Shown here piece by piece: positions 12,223-25,993 of a DNA stretch of 64,000 nucleotides. Positions within the stretch are counted from its first letter, which is position 1. Each line of letters begins with the position of its first letter. The stretch spans positions 930,001 to 994,000 of the forward strand of contig QUOL01000008.1 in assembly GCA_009761415.1 (NCBI GenBank). The letters are read 5' to 3'. The stretch is from Sarcomyxa edulis. Its lineage: Eukaryota > Basidiomycota > Agaricomycetes > Agaricales > Mycenaceae. The notes under the pieces are model-generated. The model did no database searches. It had not been told where the DNA came from and was given only the letters and a program-made list of their open reading frames with translations. A program made the position numbers and the translations under genes.

Positions 12223-13950
12223 TGCACAACGACAACAGTCAATTTATATGTACACTGGCAATTCCACAGGCTATACGTTCATCGAAGTAGAACAGTAGTC
12301 GGAGGAAAAATACAAGGACGAAACCAAACGTTTAGCTCGAATTCGAATCTAATTCAAAGTTAGCGTCACGGTCGAGTGAGGATGGCGGGACAGTCACGAT
12401 CGTCGACGCGGACTTACTTTTTTTGGCTATCAGCGATCGTCGACGCTCGCTGCACCTCACGAGCTCTTCCCTGATGGTAGCCCTTCCCTGCTGGTTCCTT
12501 TGTTCTTTCACCTTAGGCCGAGGAAACCAGAAAAAATCTTAGTAGAAGGCTGAATGGTATAGACTTTTCTCGATGTCCTTACGCGACAGTCAAGACTCAA
12601 GACGTTGTGGCTACAACGTCCCAGTGATGGTGAGATGGCTGTTATGATTCTCACAAATCAACCTAACATTCTCCATCAACACTGCAGAACAGTAGCCTCC
12701 CAGGATTTCACCGTTGATGAATGTCAAGCTCTCGTGCCAGGCTCGCGTTATCTAGATCTGAGTGGCCGAACGAATCAAACGGTCGGGGGTGATTGTCGCT
12801 CTTCAAATTCTTCTCAGCCTGCGCATTTTCGGCTGGCTATCTCTCCATCTTATGAAGCTGCAGCGCGTAGAAAGACCTGACTACAAATGCCTTTGGGACC
12901 GAACCTCGCCGCTCAAAGTCATCATCGTCGAAAGATCCATAGATATTTGTGCCAATTGACTCTGAGACTATGCAAAGGATGGCTAGTAGAGGGTGACCGA
13001 CCTTCAATTCCTTTTATTCCGACTTGCGATAAACTTGGGCAATGGTTCAGTCCACGCTCAAAAATCTATTGATTCGATGATACAACAGTCCTGGTAAGCT
13101 CAAATGCATCCCTCTTCCTTCAGAGTCACTCAGGAGTTACTACACTACAGCGCGAATCCTGTGCTCAGTGTGCTGTATCACTGGATGCGTTTGCAGGATT
13201 TTTTTCTCGGTCGAATCAGTATCAAGATATCTGCCATAGTAACGCGTACTAACGGAAGGCATCGGCACATCGTGACGCTTGCAAGTTTCCCCACCCAACT
13301 TGGCCGCCATAACGCCATTGCCTCGAATTGCCTAGGAAGAACTATATAGTATCACCCCGAATGGTTGCGTCTACGACTAATTCAGACATCCTCTGATAAA
13401 TCCTAGACTACAGCGGCCGTTGGTCCAGATACATCGGTAGAATCAACTCCTTTGCACGTTCGCATCAAGACGATAAAATTCGCAATCTCTTATAACTGTA
13501 AAACGTGAACTCGACGGGAAGCCTCAAGATTCTTCCTCAGATAACCACATTGGCGCCATCTATCCAAAAATTCAAGACCCTCGGGGCCCCAAGAGACCTC
13601 ACATTAGATGTTCAAACTCACAGCCATACTATCAGAATTCAGACTAAAATACAGTACGTTAAGCATGTTCACGCCCAGCTCATTCACTGGCACAGAGATC
13701 TGAAGATCATCTGCCGTCGCCCCTGCAAACTTCCCGTCGGATGGACCGGACAGGTCGTCCCATACCCCCGAAAAGGCAGAAGCGAAAGGGTTCTGATGTA
13801 CATAGCGTGGGGAGGACTTCGACTTCGCTTATGTCCTGTTCTTTTTTTTTCTTCTGTCAAGCTGAACAACTAGGAGAACGCTGTGACCATTTCGTGTACT
13901 CTAATTCTTGTCTCTGATCTAGTCACCGAAACCCACTCCAAAAGCCTACC
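12223..13950. other. 1.7-kb intergenic region, no gene resolved
   Basis: Divergent flank between the Afi1-like gene (-) and the DUF6534-type gene (+). Open stretches exist; for example plus-strand 12762-12959 has a hydrophobic segment (VIVALQILLSLRIFGWLSLH). None joins neighbours through convincing splice sites, so I treat the region as promoters plus possible decayed sequence. Confidence 0.4.
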
Positions 13951-15675
13951 ATGGGGGAGTTCGACAAGACGTTGGGTGAGCACAACGATCGGGGTTCCGT
14001 TCTTCTGGAGTAATAGTTGACCTCGTATTGTATAGGTACCCTGCTGGTCGGAGTCATTTGTGAGGCTTGATTTATTGACCGTCCTCGTTATCTTGATTCC
14101 GACCTCATTTTCTCTTCAGTCAATACCTATTTGTACGGTCTTGTCTCATACCAATTTGCCGTCTACAAAATAGCCAGTCAGTCGATCTCTCTTCTGCTAA
14201 ATACCTCGCCGTAGGGCTTACTTCGATGTCCCCAGAATATAACGACCCCCTGTGGATAAAGTCTGCTTACTTCCCTGTCTTATAAACCAGGGTCCATACT
14301 GACTCCACTAACTCAGGTCCATCGTAGCGGCGCTATTCCTCCTCGACACTTTTCACAGCGTAGTGTGCGGGCTCTTCACCGTTTCATTTTTGCGCTGCCA
14401 TTGACTCCCACACCATTTCATCAGGGCGATTTACATGGCATGGCGGTATTGGTATGAAACATTCATCACCAGTCTGCACCGACCTGACTCACCGTCCAAT
14501 ACCTCACACATATAGTGTTACCAATTTCACCAATCCTTCGATAATCTCCGGTAAGTCTCGACAGCCGCACTCACGCACGCGTCTAGCTTGATCATAACCG
14601 TGTTTTGACTCTTCAAAGTCGCCCTATGGCCGTATACATTCACGCCTATCGGGACAGCTGTGACTTCGTTCCTTACACAGATATTCTTGGCACACCGGTA
14701 GGGAACATTGGTATTGTTCGCCAAACTCAACTAATAGATGCATGCTACAGTATTAAGGGCCTGACCGGTAATGCCATTCTTTTCTATTCCATTCTTTTCT
14801 TGGCTGCCGTGACGTGCGCCCTCGGGATCACCTCTGGCACGAAAGCTTGGATTATCAAAGAGTACGCCTACCATACGCGATTTCACCTTACTAGAACAGT
14901 CATGATATCATTGGTCTCGATAGAATATCCGGGCTTCACGTTTTGAAGACGATTGTGACCTGGTGGCTCGGGATGCAGGTTGGGTTAGACATGATTATTA
15001 CCGGTGAGCTCCCAACGGTGGAATCCTCGCCTAATGGCTCACGCGTAACTATTCTAACAAATGGGTTGGTCTTGTCATGACCAGGACTCCTTTCATACGC
15101 TCTCCTTCGCTCACGCACCGGAATTCAATCCACGGATACGGTCCTGAGACGTCTTGTTCGAACGTCGGTGCAGACTGGTCTTTTCGTTACGGTGTTTTCG
15201 CTAGGGGACTTAGTTTCATTCCTCCGTGCTCCTAACATGAACCTACATGGAATGTTCGCTATACCAATAGGCCGTATTTATACCAATGTTAGTAATTTGT
15301 TAAGCCAGTCGATTATCAATACTGAAGAGCACCTTTCAGACGCTATTAGATACTCTAAATATGCGAGTCGATCTGAAGAAACTGGTGCGCGGAACTGTTC
15401 CGGGTAGCATCAGCATGGATATGCAATTCCAGGCATGTATCGGATCCGTTCTCGAGCTATACACCATCTGGCTTACCGCAAATATCTAGGTTGCCGAGAC
15501 TGAGTCATTCTGGGGTCGTGCTATACCGACGAAGAATTCTCCCCCACCCCAAAACAACTTCGAGCTTCCAGAAATTTGTGTGGGCGCTGATTCCACCGAG
15601 CCTTCAGGGGAGGACACCAAGTACCGACGAAATACAGAAGATAGATCTTTAAAGGGCCATTCTTTGGACATCTGA
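13951..15675 (+). CDS. DUF6534-type multi-pass membrane protein
   Basis: Agaricomycete integral membrane protein of the seven-helix DUF6534 type; function unknown. It starts MGEFDKTLGTLLVGVIFNTYL, the typical first helix, over three short exons. Then come SIVAALFLLDTFHSVVCGLF, a helix with GNAILFYSILFLAAVTCALG, and the C-terminal signature LVSFLRAPNMNLHGMFAIPI with GRIYTN. Joining at GTTAGT...TTTCAG gives TLLDTLNMRVDLKKLV. The frame then either stops at 15489, or a further intron (15385-15489, weak donor GTGCGC) leads to a 62-codon polar tail that stops at 15675. I give the longer form. No inactivating mutation is evident. Introns are frequent and 50-80 nt long. Confidence 0.75.
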
Positions 15676-16091
15676 TGTGATCCAACTACTTATCATGTAA
15701 AAACTCGTTGAGCGTCCAATTCCTTTTGCGAGTCACTTTCACATTTATCCCACGATCAATCTGCCATTAGATCCTCCTGTACGGCCGTTTGTAGTGAATC
15801 TTCGTTAGCCAGCATTGCAGCACAGAATATTAGTTCGACGCGTAGTCAACGTTTGATTGAAGAGAGGCGCGACGCGTTCTCACGTGACTAGATTGGACGC
15901 CTTGCACTCAAAAACACCAGGCGATGCTTCGTCAGGATCAGATATCATAGACATTGGGTAGAACGGATGTCATTGATAATTTATGAAAAAGTATAATTGC
16001 ATGAAGCAAAGTCCTGCTCCTGGCGAAATGAGCTGCAAAAGAATGCATTTTGTACAAAGGTTCCGGGTAAACTACAAATCTCTGGCGTCGT
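15676..16091. other. convergent 3' intergenic region
   Basis: 416 bp between two convergent genes; nothing recognised. Confidence 0.6.
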
Positions 16092-19000
16092 TCACCACGG
16101 CGCAGGCAATCCAGATGAGGCAACACCGATTTCCGTGAGCCGTGTGAGAGGGTCAAGGGTCCCTTTGAATTCTGGTAAGAAAGTAGCGTTGGTATATGGG
16201 CAGTGTACCGAGGGTGATCCTTTGTATATCGGGGTGTAACTGGCCGCGCAGATTTCGAAGTCGGTAAATTCATCGTACGATATGTCAACCGTGTTTCTGG
16301 GGTTTCGATCTCCAGCGGCAATGCGTTGACGAGCCTTGCGTCAAAGGTCAGCATGAAATTGTGACAGAAAAATAGTCTGCAACGGACCATGGCAACAATT
16401 TTGGCGTCAGGTTTGAATTCCAACAATCGCTTCGCAAATCTAGCAGCATGCGCGTGGTTGTTTGCTTTTGCAAAGACTTTGATAGCATTGCGCAGCGCAA
16501 TCTGCATATGCGGTGCTTGCATCTTGCAGTGCGTGAAGTACGCAGCCAACTCCAAGTTGCGACGTAGGTTTTCGGGCTCCTCCTCGACTACGCGGCGTCT
16601 CTGTAGCTCGAGTGTCACTCCCAGCAGATATTCCCTTGCAGTGGTGACAGTGTCACGCCACTGTTGATGTATCATTAGCGTGAATAGAGATTGATAGCAA
16701 CGACTAAATCATACCGATTTGGCTTCCTCATCCGAGGACAGCACTACTAGTAGAAGAGTCTGTAAAACGGAGCGGAAGGTCTGTTGAGCTTCAACGAGTT
16801 TCCCCCCGGATACAAAACGGAATCCTTCGTTCAACTCGGAGCGAACGGATTGTAGAGGCAGGACTGCAACAGGTAGCACCCGCCCATGGGATGATTCTGC
16901 GGGGTTGCGCCGTATATTAAGACGTAACGGCGGCAGAGATGCCAAAGGAGAGAGGTAAGTATGCGAAGATCGATAAACAGAAAGAAATAGAGGTTTCAGG
17001 ATGGTGAAGTTGACGATTCCAAGTTGACGATTCAGGAGCTGGAATTCAAGATTAGCACGAAGGTAGACATCGATTGCCAAACATCAGACTCACCTGCATT
17101 GCCGTGTCAAATGACCCTGCAGCGACATGATCTGCAGCTAATGGCGAATTTCGGATCCATAGTTCAGTCTCGCTGATGCCAGGATTAGCTCCAGCCCCGA
17201 GATCCTCATCCTCGACCGCCGCTTCCGCATCCCCGTGCTCAGACTGGAACTCGCCTCCATCCGCATCAAGCTCCCAGCCGCCATCCTCTGGGTCAATGTC
17301 ATCTTGACTCTCCTCTTCCTTCGCCCAGGCGTCCAACGCGGAAGAAGCTGCCGCGCCGGCAGCATCACCGTTGACGTAGGCTGGTTCGATGCCGTTCTCC
17401 AAGCTACCGTTAGCGAGGGCACGGTCGAAGAAGTTCTCTCCAGTCGATACAGAGGGCCAGTTCAGATCCGTAGTAGGCGTAATGACCGGGGGAGGTTTCA
17501 AAGTTGAAGCGCCGAACGTTGGGACGTCCTCGAGATCAGCTTCGGTTAGACCCGCAGCTTCCAGGATCTCTTCTGCCAGTCCGTCTAATCCATTTGTCTT
17601 GGCAGTCAAATAAGCCAGAGGATCTGTACGGCCATCCGCAGTCAGAATAAATGACGAGTCCGAAGCTATGCTTATGGACTCACGAAGCCCGACGTCACGC
17701 ATAACAGCGATACGTCCCTGAACATCACCAGCGTACAACGCATTATGGAATCTCGACATGGGATCCCCCCTAGCATCTGCAATTTTCTGCATCTTTGAGA
17801 GTTTGTCCACGCTTCCGGTCGTTAGATACAGGAATGACAGCTTGTCGAAATTTTTCGTTTGTTGGTACGCCTTCTCGACAACCTTTTACGCAGGAACCTC
17901 GTTAGACGTATCGCTTTGGGAAAGCAGTGATACTGACCTTGTGATTGCCCTGCCTGAGGGCCTGTTGTGCCAGTCGTTCCCAGCAGTCCGGTCGATCGAT
18001 CGTTTTCGCAGTCTCCATTGCCACCTCCAAGTTCCCGCACTCAATAGCAAGCTCGAACCTTGTATTAGTATCTTGAACGAAATGAAGAGCGATCTACGGT
18101 GGAACGACGTTTAGTTCCGTAGATCGACTATGACTGAGGACGACGGCGCTCACCTCCGGGAATCCCTTCTGCTGGAGATACGCGATGATACTCTGTCCAA
18201 GAAGTGTCGATGTCCGAATGATGTACAACATTTCTTCGTAGTTGTTCTTCAATAAAGCAAGCTTGAAACGATATTCGGTAGGATCGAATGTGATGGTCCG
18301 AGGGCGGGCAGAACGGTCAAGACAGTGCACCGTTTTGCCTTTGATGTTCGTTAGGTATACCGGGTTGTCCAACGTGCATATCACGCCGTGATCACTGTAA
18401 AGATGATTTAAGCATCCGCCATGGTTCAGCGGAAAAGGAGTCTATACTCACCCTTGAGAGAGACAGTACTTGATGTGGTTTAGTGTCGAGTAGATGAAGA
18501 CACCTGCGTCGTCCCAGGCGCCAGACTTGATTCGAATAGTCTCGTGGATAAGACTATGTTGGGAGAAGTTTTTGTTAGCGATTGTGATTGCTGAACGGAC
18601 AGGTCAGGTCAGTGACAACGATAAACACAAAGGTATATAAAACATACTGTGTTTGCTCATGAGAGCCACTAGTGCTCCGTCACTGCTCCAAACTACATAT
18701 TTGACCGGCGGGCTACTGATCTCTGCTATAGTCTTCTGCTGCTGGATGTCGTACAAGACGACAGATGTAGTGGAACTTAAAATGAGACTGGCGGTACCAC
18801 CGTAAAATATCTCATTAGTTTGGACTGGTGGTTTGATAGTTTTGACGACGGCGTTAGAAAGGTCTCGGACCTCGATTAGCTAGACCGTATCGCTTAGTAT
18901 CGGTGCATAGTCAAGGAAAGAGAACTGTGCATCCTTACCTGCGTTGCCTTATTCAAAACCGCGAATCTATTTCTTGCTACGAAGATAGCGCTCTGCCCAG

Positions 19001-20484
19001 TGCCTTTCTTGCCGTCAACACTCGAGTCCTTTACCTCGCCTTGTGCTTGCTGTGGTAGACTCGTCAATTCGAAGAGCCCGTTATCTGATGAGATGGTCAA
19101 GATGACTGCACGTTCCGCGGGATTGAAACTGAGGGTCCTTGGTGGTACGTATGGACTTCCGAATTTGCGTACGCTGAGAAGTCCAATGTCGGAGCCCGTG
19201 TTGAAGTCGTAGGCGCGGACATATTTGTCTCGGACGTAATATAAAGAGTCTTGGTGTACTGCGAAAGCAGGCCGTTCGCGCTCCAGCTTGAAGACAATAA
19301 GACCACTATCGTGTCCTAAAGCACGGTAAATTTTTGAACGCGTAATAGAGATCAGTCCCGAGACGTACCGGCTGCGAAGAGATTAAGTTGAGGATGAGCT
19401 GCCAGCACCCAGAATTTATCGTGTTCTCTCCTAAATGTTTGGATCGCGGTCCTCTTAGCCAAGTCCCATACTCTCACCGTCTTGTCCTCTCCGCAAGAGA
19501 TGATCAATTCGTGTTTCGGATGGAATACTGCACTGGAGACGTTGTTGAAATGTCCTCGACACGAATCGACTTCCCATGCCTTTGTTTCGCTCATCCTCCA
19601 TATTTTGATGACACGATCATCTGCGGCCGAGATGATGAGAGGGAGAGTGGGGTGGAAGACGGCATAGTTCACGCCGCGGTCGTGGCCTTCGAGGATGTAC
19701 TTGACGGTAGAGAAGGTGTCGAACGTCTCGAAATTGCCGGGACCAGCATGCGCTGAACCTTTGCGCAGGCCTGATATGTCCCATACGCGAACGGTTTGGT
19801 CTTGAGAGGCTGAAACAATCAAGTCTTCTTTGGGATGGAACTGGGCGGACATGACGTAGTGGGAGTGTCCGGTAAGAATTGCTATGCATTGGCGCGACGT
19901 GCTGTTCCATATGCGAATAGTCTGGTCGTCGGAACAAGAAAGCTGTTTACCGATATGAGAACAGTAGCATAATGTCACAGACAGACGAAAACTTACTATC
20001 CATGGCATTTCGTGATGGAACTGCACTGTCCGGACGTAGTCCAAATGTCCATGCAAGGTAAACAGACAGCGTCTATTCTGAGGCCGAATGTCTGTGTGTT
20101 GTTAGAAGGTCAACACCTCTTTGCATATGCACGACATGGGCTCACCCCAGACTTTGATTTTATAATCGTCGCCTCCTGTGCATAATAAGGCTCGACTGGG
20201 ATGTATTGCAACGCCTCGTACAGGACCTGTCCGACGTTCATGTTACGGTAACGAGCAAATAATAGGCCGACACACCTTCGTGTTCGTCAAATCTATCCAC
20301 CAAAACACCCATTCGATAGTTCCAAAGCTGAACACTCCCATTATGCAGAGCCGCTGCTAGTAAAGGTTGCGTCGGATGAAAAGCGAGCCCTAGAACAAAA
20401 TTTTAGAGCTCCTTACGAAGCTGTCTGAAACTTGGACCACACACCCTTTACGCGATTGCTTTTGGACTCGAACTTTGTGAGCAT
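16092..20484 (-). CDS. COPA: coatomer subunit alpha (COPI coat)
   Basis: Alpha subunit of the COPI coat, which forms Golgi-to-ER vesicles and recognises KKXX cargo through its N-terminal beta-propeller. The start at 20484 gives [14 protein letters not shown], and the first intron joins it to [22 protein letters not shown]40 repeats follow ([58 protein letters not shown]). The alpha-solenoid region includes [20 protein letters not shown]. The C-terminal COPI_C domain ends [20 protein letters not shown] ... [11 protein letters not shown] with a stop at 16092. Length and ending match the family. It shares a 269-bp divergent promoter with the nuclease gene at 20754. Confidence 0.95.
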
Positions 20485-20753
20485 GACAGACATCCCCGGT
20501 AAGCTCGTTCTCCGAGATTTTCAAGCTTTGAGAAATGGTTTAGTCTATGGAGAACTGGCGAGGAGAAATGAGAGCTCGAGGATGATGCAGGGACTTCGAA
20601 ACGTTAGGCGCGACACGAATCCGAATCGACGTGGCTACGCTCTTGAACGTGGGAAGCTCAGTCCTGGTTCGACTCGGGCATATTCAATTTTTCTAAACAT
20701 TTTATATTGATCTCACTCTACCCCGGACCTTTCAGTACCCACTCGTCTCTCTT
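20485..20753. promoter_or_regulatory. bidirectional promoter, COPA / FEN1-like gene
   Basis: Only 269 bp separate the two divergent start codons, so both promoters must lie here. Near the plus-strand gene it becomes AT-rich (CAATTTTTCTAAACATTTTATATTG around 20686-20710). No specific factor site is claimed. Confidence 0.5.
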
Positions 20754-22795
20754 ATGGGAGTTTTGGGACTCACACCTTTTCTTCAGAAGACTTGGTGAGC
20801 TTTCTATCCAAAATCAGAATATATATAGATTACTGACCACGGTGTTTAGCCCAGAAGTACTCAAACTACTCCCGGATCGTCTCAAAGGACTCACTGGTAA
20901 GACCATTGTGATGTGAGGCACGTTTACATTCTAGCAATACCAAAACTCCTTCTCATTCCAGCACCCATCTCAGCGATGGAACTCTCATAACCCAACGACT
21001 TCACTTTGCGCAAACACCCCATCCATATAGACATGTCATGGGATGGTACAGAATAGTGAATGAACTCAAGGAAGAAGGTGTTCGGACTATCTGCGTCTTT
21101 GATGGAAAAGAGCGTAATACTGCGAAGGCACGCGAAGTGAGCAACCCTTTGTTCACTCGAGATCATCCAGAACACTGATGCATTGAGGCAAGGCCGAACG
21201 CCGAAAGCAGGTTCAGAAATTGTCCATCGCGCGAGGCGCTCTTGAACTAGATCGACTGACGCGACTTCGCAAACTTCTGGAAGTGTTGAACGACTACCAA
21301 AGTCTCCAGGGACCGGAAAGAACTCGGGTGGCTGACGTCTTGAAACAGTTGGGCCCGAAGAGCGCTTTTCCAAAAGAAGATACTCTTGACTCTCCTGTTA
21401 CTAAACTGGATGCGGTCTTGGCAGATCTTCCTGCCAGTGTCCCATTCTCGCAAAGGTCCAGCTCTCAAATCCCAGATGAACCACACGAATACCTTCCTGT
21501 CGCTCCAGACAGCCAGACCGAAAATGACCTGGCCGCATCGATGGACGACGAAACGATACCCTTGGTAGATGCCGAATTACCTTCACCCACGGACCTCACC
21601 GAAGCTGCAGAAGAAACATCCAAAGGTGCGATTGAATCTGAAGTGGCTCATCCTTCACGCGACCTGACCGAAAATGATGATATTACAGAAGCTGCGAGTT
21701 GCATACCATCGACTGAAGTACCACCTGTAAACCCATCCAGTGTTGCAGCCGACCCCCTTGAACCAGTCGTCGAAGACATACCTACAAAACTGGCCTCACT
21801 GTACCTCGACTACCAAAATAGCATCCCCAAAGTTGTTTCCTTATCCGCTCCTCTCTCGACATCGGATTCGCCGTTGACCGAAGTCGAAGTTACGGAAGTG
21901 CAGACAGAAAATGTAATGTCCAAATACCAAGTTCAGCTTACTATCGATGAGGGCAAATTTTGGGACGAGCTTGTTCAAGCAGCAACGACTCCCGAGTCAC
22001 TTGATACGAAGTCCGAAGACCCCGACGCAATATCCACTGGAGTTAATCTGGACTCACTCACCGACAAGAGCTTCGCAATGTCCGAGTCCTTTCAACGGCG
22101 AACGAACCCACCTACGTCACAAACGTATCAAGAGTGTAAAGAGATCTTGACGGCCATGGGCGTGCCTGTCATTGAACCAGTGGGAGCATTCGAAGCCGAA
22201 GCCTTAGCAGCTGCACTGGTCATTCATGGACTGGCGGACTACGTCGCTAGCGAAGATACGGTATCACTCATTTTCTTTCAATCCTCGAATACTCTAAATT
22301 AATCGACGTGTCTGCTTATAGGATGTTCTTGTATATGAAGCACCGCTCATTCGCAACCTCACAAACCGAAAAGGCCCTCTTTTGGTCGTTTCGGATGTTC
22401 GCACCGTCTTGGAACTTGACCGTGCAAGTTTTGTGGACTTTGCACTCCTTCTCGGGACAGACTTTTCACAACGTATCAAAAATGTGGGTCCCGCCCGTGC
22501 CCTCAAATTCATTCGAGAGCACGGATCTATCGAACGCGTGATCGAGCAAGAAACCAAATTTCCTCCCCGATTGCCCGCCGATGTGTATCTGGAGCAAGTA
22601 GAAGTGGCGCGGCTGGTCTTCGCAACCTTGCCACCCATACCGGACAAGGAGCTGTTGGAGCAGAAAGATAGTGATCCGGAGGCAGTTGCAGCCGTCTTGC
22701 AACGCTATGGGCTGCATAGAATTTCCAGTACAGATTGGGATTACACTTCAGCACTCGAGGGCAATTTTTTCAAAGACGACCCAACTGCATGGTAG
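20754..22795 (+). CDS. FEN1/XPG-family structure-specific nuclease-like protein
   Basis: Member of the Rad2/FEN1 nuclease superfamily, about 600 residues, five exons. The XPG-N part is MGVLGLTPFLQKTCPEVLKL, KTIVIDGTLITQRLHF (metal-binding Asp) and GVRTICVFDGKERNTAKARE. A spacer of roughly 270 residues follows, rich in Asp, Glu, Ser, Thr and Pro. The XPG-I part is YQECKEILTAMGVPVIEPVG, AFEAEAL, SEDTDVLVYEAP and FALLLGTDFSQRIKNVGPAR, with a helix-hairpin-helix. All the usual acidic metal ligands appear to be present. It is far shorter than XPG/Rad2 and lacks an obvious PCNA-binding QxxLxxFF tail, so it may be a fungal orphan clade. Role in flap or junction cleavage is inferred from the family. 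Confidence 0.8.
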
Positions 22796-23002
22796 ACATA
22801 TCTTCATCATATCATCATCGCATGTATTCTATAATCTCCTTTTCTGTTGCAATCTACATAATCATATGCATGTCAAAATACGTCACTTTCGATGGTCTAC
22901 TGCCTCTATATACAGGATCATCTGTCTCATATATCAAACCAAAGAAAGAAGAAGAGTAGTGCCCGCAATCCCTTCTTCAGGCTGGTCTCGGGAGTCTATG
23001 GC

Positions 23003-25993
23003 TTACGGCAGGGAGTCTGATCTTGTACCTCGGGAGGTTCTTTCAGAAATCTTGCTCCAGCTCCAGCTCCTCCGAGTCGAGGTTCGACCCGTCGTTATTT
23101 TTGTCAGCCGTCTCTCTCTTCTAGACGCCATCTTTAATTTCCAGCTATTCCAAACATCTAGAGGCATGTGCCGCCAGCGAGATTCCGTCTCGTACCAGGC
23201 TGAAGTAACACACCACAAGACGAGGACGACGACTGTCAGAAGACCCACGCCACACAGCGAACGTGCCGCACCGCTTGTAGTCTGGAAACAGATGAAAGCA
23301 AAGGCGGCAAGGAACGTCACCATTCTCCATGCCAAACATACCATTAGAACGACCGGGATAGTCTACATGATGAAGAGCACTCACCCCCACATAAGCAATG
23401 CATACGGAAGACCGTAAATTAAAGACATTGTCTCGAGGCTAAAACGTGACAGGCTACGGTTGGCCAAGGAGCTAATCTATAGACGGAATAACGTCAAATT
23501 TTCAGCCTTGCGTATCTATAAACTCACTCACGTCCAGAGGAGTGCGATGCTGTTGGGTAAGTAGCAGGCCAATGATTATTGTGCCCTAAGTGGATGTAAC
23601 GATGAGCCAGACATTCGTTCGAAGAGAAGAAGACTCTACCAGACTAGCCATAATGGACATGTAGCTTGAAATTTGGGCAGGAGAACGTGATCCTGCAAGG
23701 GGTTCGTTATCCACGCTCTGGATGGACAGAAAGGCGAAATTTGCAGCTGCGTCGGAAAATTCAGCATATTAAGATCCCAATTTTGCACAGAGACGTTTGA
23801 AGACGACACCCACCTAAAAGAACTGTCCCCTATACGAGACCAGGGGTCTTAAATCCGGCTCATCGGAAAGAACAAAAATTATCGACATACGAGCACATTA
23901 AATTCCTGCCACTGTGCAGTGAGCTTTCCAGTGAGCTTGTTCCAGGAGACCTCGCTAACAAGTTGATCTACCGTCATTCTGACGAGATCCTCTAGATGTC
24001 CATCCGGCACGTAGAAGAGGATCGGTGATAAAATGCTCATAAGCCGTGACCGTCCTTGCTGAACATCGTATATTGATTGATCACGGTTCAGTCGTGCACA
24101 ATTCTGTCCATAGAAGTTGAGGAACCGTTGGTGAACTGTATAGTTTCCAATCAGGTTATCGAAGTCACTCAGAGTAGCGCATCTACCCCACCAAAGGTAT
24201 TCATCAGTCGACCTGTAAGTTCACAGTCATGTTCAGCGACCCTGGCTGGAATACCGCAGATCTCATTCAACTGCACTCACCAAAAATGCATGCTGACCAA
24301 CCCCATCTACTGGTTCCCTCTTCAGATTCCTGGTGAGTCAAGAACGCGACGCTAACACGGCTCAGGCTCACCCTTAAGGCCTTTCACCAGAGTGAGGATC
24401 TTCTGAAGGTCAGATACGTCCCATGGGGCTGTGGATAAAGGTGATGTCAGAGCGTCGCCCATGGCATGTAACGTTATTTCTTGAAGCTCTTCTAGAAGCC
24501 CCTTTGACAAGTGGCGTACGCCGGGAAATAGCTCCCAATGAGTCCTACGGTCTCTACGTCGTCAAAATCACGATGTATCCTTCTGGAAACATTGCGTCAA
24601 TTTCGATCATTATCGCAAAGAATAATCCAGCTTACCAGAAAACATTTGCCTCACCAGTATTGCGCCTCCATCTCGTGTTCTATGCCCATGGGCTGAGCAT
24701 TCATTTGTGAGAGGATGGGCAGGCTAGACGTACTGATATGGGAATCCCGGAGAGTTCCTCTAACCTCTGCGAACTCCCAACTTGCGTCGAAAGAATCGAA
24801 CCAGAAGATGCATCTATCGATGTGATTCGCAAGATAGTATCCGCATGTCACATCCTCACCAGCCGATGTAATGTCCAGTACAAGATCTACATCAGCTAGC
24901 AGCCTCAAGTTATGTGTTCGTTTATGTTCTTCGAAATGGTCCATAAACGCATTGGTTTCCACTAGGATCAACGGGTCGTATATATAGGCATCCGTAAGAA
25001 CCCTCTGCAGATTGAATACATTGGTCAACACGGGATGTGCACAGGTGGAAGTGGTCGTAGCGAACCTTCTCCTGATGATAAAAATACAGGGCGCCCTCCG
25101 GATGGGTTAAAGAGATCCACCCAGGGGGTGCTTCCTCGCTAAAAGACGACTTCTCTTGAGATTTGACTCCAGGAATATGATCAGACAGGCTTACTCGACG
25201 AAGGACATTTTCAGTGGATCTATCACACATTTTGTCTCTGTATTCTCTCTGTCTCGAGATACACGTTATTAGTGGGAACAAGATAGAGAGACATCACGCA
25301 CATGACAATGTTTTTTCCGTACCGATTGAAAACGCGTGGTGTGATGGGGGAAATCTTGGAATTGATCTTCGAAAGAGTTTCTTGCGAAAGATCCGCAATA
25401 TCTCCAGCTGAATCAGCTGCTGTCAAGATTGATAGAGCGGGACGATTCAGTGTCTCCGATGTTTGTCTAGGGCTGGCCGTTTGTGCGACCGTATGGAACG
25501 GGGCGTGCGTAGGGGTATTGATGTCTGAAGGTTCGATAACGTGTATCTCGATGGCTGACGTTCTTCCATCTTTTAGAGTATACGGGTTTGAGGTATCGCC
25601 GGGCGTCGAGGATGAGCTCTTTGAGCCTTTCAATGGGACTCGCGAGGCAGCATAAGAAGGATCTGGAGTTGTGAAGGATAAATCTTTGAAATCCTCCATA
25701 TACTCCATATACTTCGTTTTACTGTCAGAGACCGAACAAGATGGTGGGCCAGAGTTTGCGCCACGCCTAACTATAGTTGGCTTCTCTGTGAGATAGCGCC
25801 CAAGTAAGTTCCACAGAAAGTTCAATGATGCCATCGGATACCGAGCCAGAGATACAGAGAACTTCCCCAAAAGCTTCAGTAAAGTCCTTGCCAGTGACAA
25901 GGCAAACTTGGAAGAGGATGGGTGTTGACACATGCCAGAGGAATGAGCGTAAGAGGTGAAATAGTTATGGGCCAAACATGAAGATGCCAACAT
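23003..25993 (-). CDS. WW-like domain membrane protein, Agaricomycete family (copy 2)
   Basis: Second member of the WW-like membrane family, of a different subtype from the gene at 6915. A long Ser/Thr/Pro-rich N-terminal region ends at an intron (donor near 25323). The WW-type segment APPGWISLTHPEGALYFYHQ lacks the second Trp and continues RVLTDAYIYDPLI across an intron. Further exons give LVLDITSAGEDVTCGYYLAN, HEMEAQYW, THWELFPG, GRLMNTF, HQRFLNFYGQNCARLNRDQS and LEDLVRMTVDQL. Membrane exons AANFAFLSIQSVDNE, GTIIIGLLLTQQHR and MVCLAWRMVTFLAAFAFICF end with a basic tail and a stop at 23003. Start uncertain: ATG at 25993 chosen; 26116 is the in-frame alternative. About ten introns, all consistent in phase where tested. 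Confidence 0.8.

Noticed and set aside
12605..12959. Plus-strand frames with a hydrophobic stretch
   Set aside because: Cannot be joined to a start or to further exons; single hydrophobic run is not enough to call a gene.
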